Below are positions 14,160 to 14,214 of a stretch of 14,214 nt of DNA, piece after piece. Numbering within the stretch: position 1 is the first letter of the stretch; every line of letters begins with the position of its first letter. The stretch is from an uncultured Fusobacterium sp. (GTDB taxonomy: Bacteria > Fusobacteriota > Fusobacteriia > Fusobacteriales > Fusobacteriaceae), in contig UQJY01000024.1 in assembly GCA_900541465.1 (NCBI GenBank), forward strand, positions 1 to 14,214. Reading direction: 5' to 3'. A model generated the notes under the pieces. It worked only from the letters and a program-made list of their open reading frames with translations. It was not told the DNA's origin and searched no databases. A program made the translations under genes and the position numbers.

Positions 14160-14214
14160 AAAAGGGGCTGTTGCAAATTGATGATTTTCAATCATTAATT
14201 TGCTCAGCTCTTTT
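14160..14214 (-). terminator. Long terminator-like hairpin at the right edge
   Basis: A 14-bp stem with one G-U pair (GCAAATTGATGATT at 14173-14186 with 14190-14203, loop TTC) is extended by GGGCTG/CAGCTC and AAAA/TTTT arms to the window edge. On the minus strand it would end a gene lying outside the window, with CCCCTTTT as a short U-tract. The outer GGGGCTGTTGCAA closely matches the rpoD terminator sequence, which suggests a repeated terminator family in this genome. Confidence 0.65.

Overview
The window comes from a low-GC, Gram-negative-type anaerobe and most resembles a Fusobacterium (phylum Fusobacteriota). This is inferred from the very AT-rich sequence, the AT-rich codon choice, the protein sequences of the housekeeping genes, and the mix of clostridial-looking cytoplasmic enzymes with periplasmic folding factors. 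There is no 16S gene to prove it. Every gene I can support is on the minus strand, so the window reads from right to left.

Right end to middle. A hairpin at the extreme right (14160-14214) closes an upstream transcript that lies outside the window. A promoter at about 14087-14115 then drives a tightly packed operon for envelope precursors: uppS, cdsA, dxr, a thymidylate kinase (tmk) and rseP (14061 down to 9671). Its products make DXP-pathway isoprenoids, undecaprenyl diphosphate, CDP-diacylglycerol, dTDP and a site-2 protease. A near-consensus promoter at 9553-9581 starts a second unit. It encodes an NtrC-type AAA+ regulator with a degenerate receiver and an altered GAFTGA loop, followed by a membrane-anchored PpiD/SurA-like foldase with two parvulin-like modules. 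A strong terminator at 6309-6340 ends it.

Middle to left. A promoter at 6257-6285 starts a macromolecular-synthesis unit, dnaG-rpoD, which ends in a GC-rich hairpin at 3113-3140. Immediately after comes a 259-residue acidic protein that appears to be a decayed paralogue of the primary sigma factor. It keeps the core-polymerase-binding part of region 2 and loses most promoter-reading residues. It overlaps a Nif3-family gene by four bases (ATGA), and a secreted TPM-like protein follows.

The left end carries the RNase P RNA gene rnpB (680 to 342). Past its 3' end lies a 60-bp GC-rich segment bounded by an 8-bp inverted repeat, then an AT hairpin, then about 250 bases of extremely AT-rich DNA. 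A minus-strand -35 box at 17-22 suggests a strong promoter whose -10 box and gene lie just outside the window.

Most of the window is core housekeeping DNA. The least ordinary parts are the decayed sigma paralogue next to rpoD, the NtrC-like regulator with GAFPGA, and the GC-rich element beyond rnpB. I saw no CRISPR array, insertion sequence, prophage, tRNA or rRNA gene.
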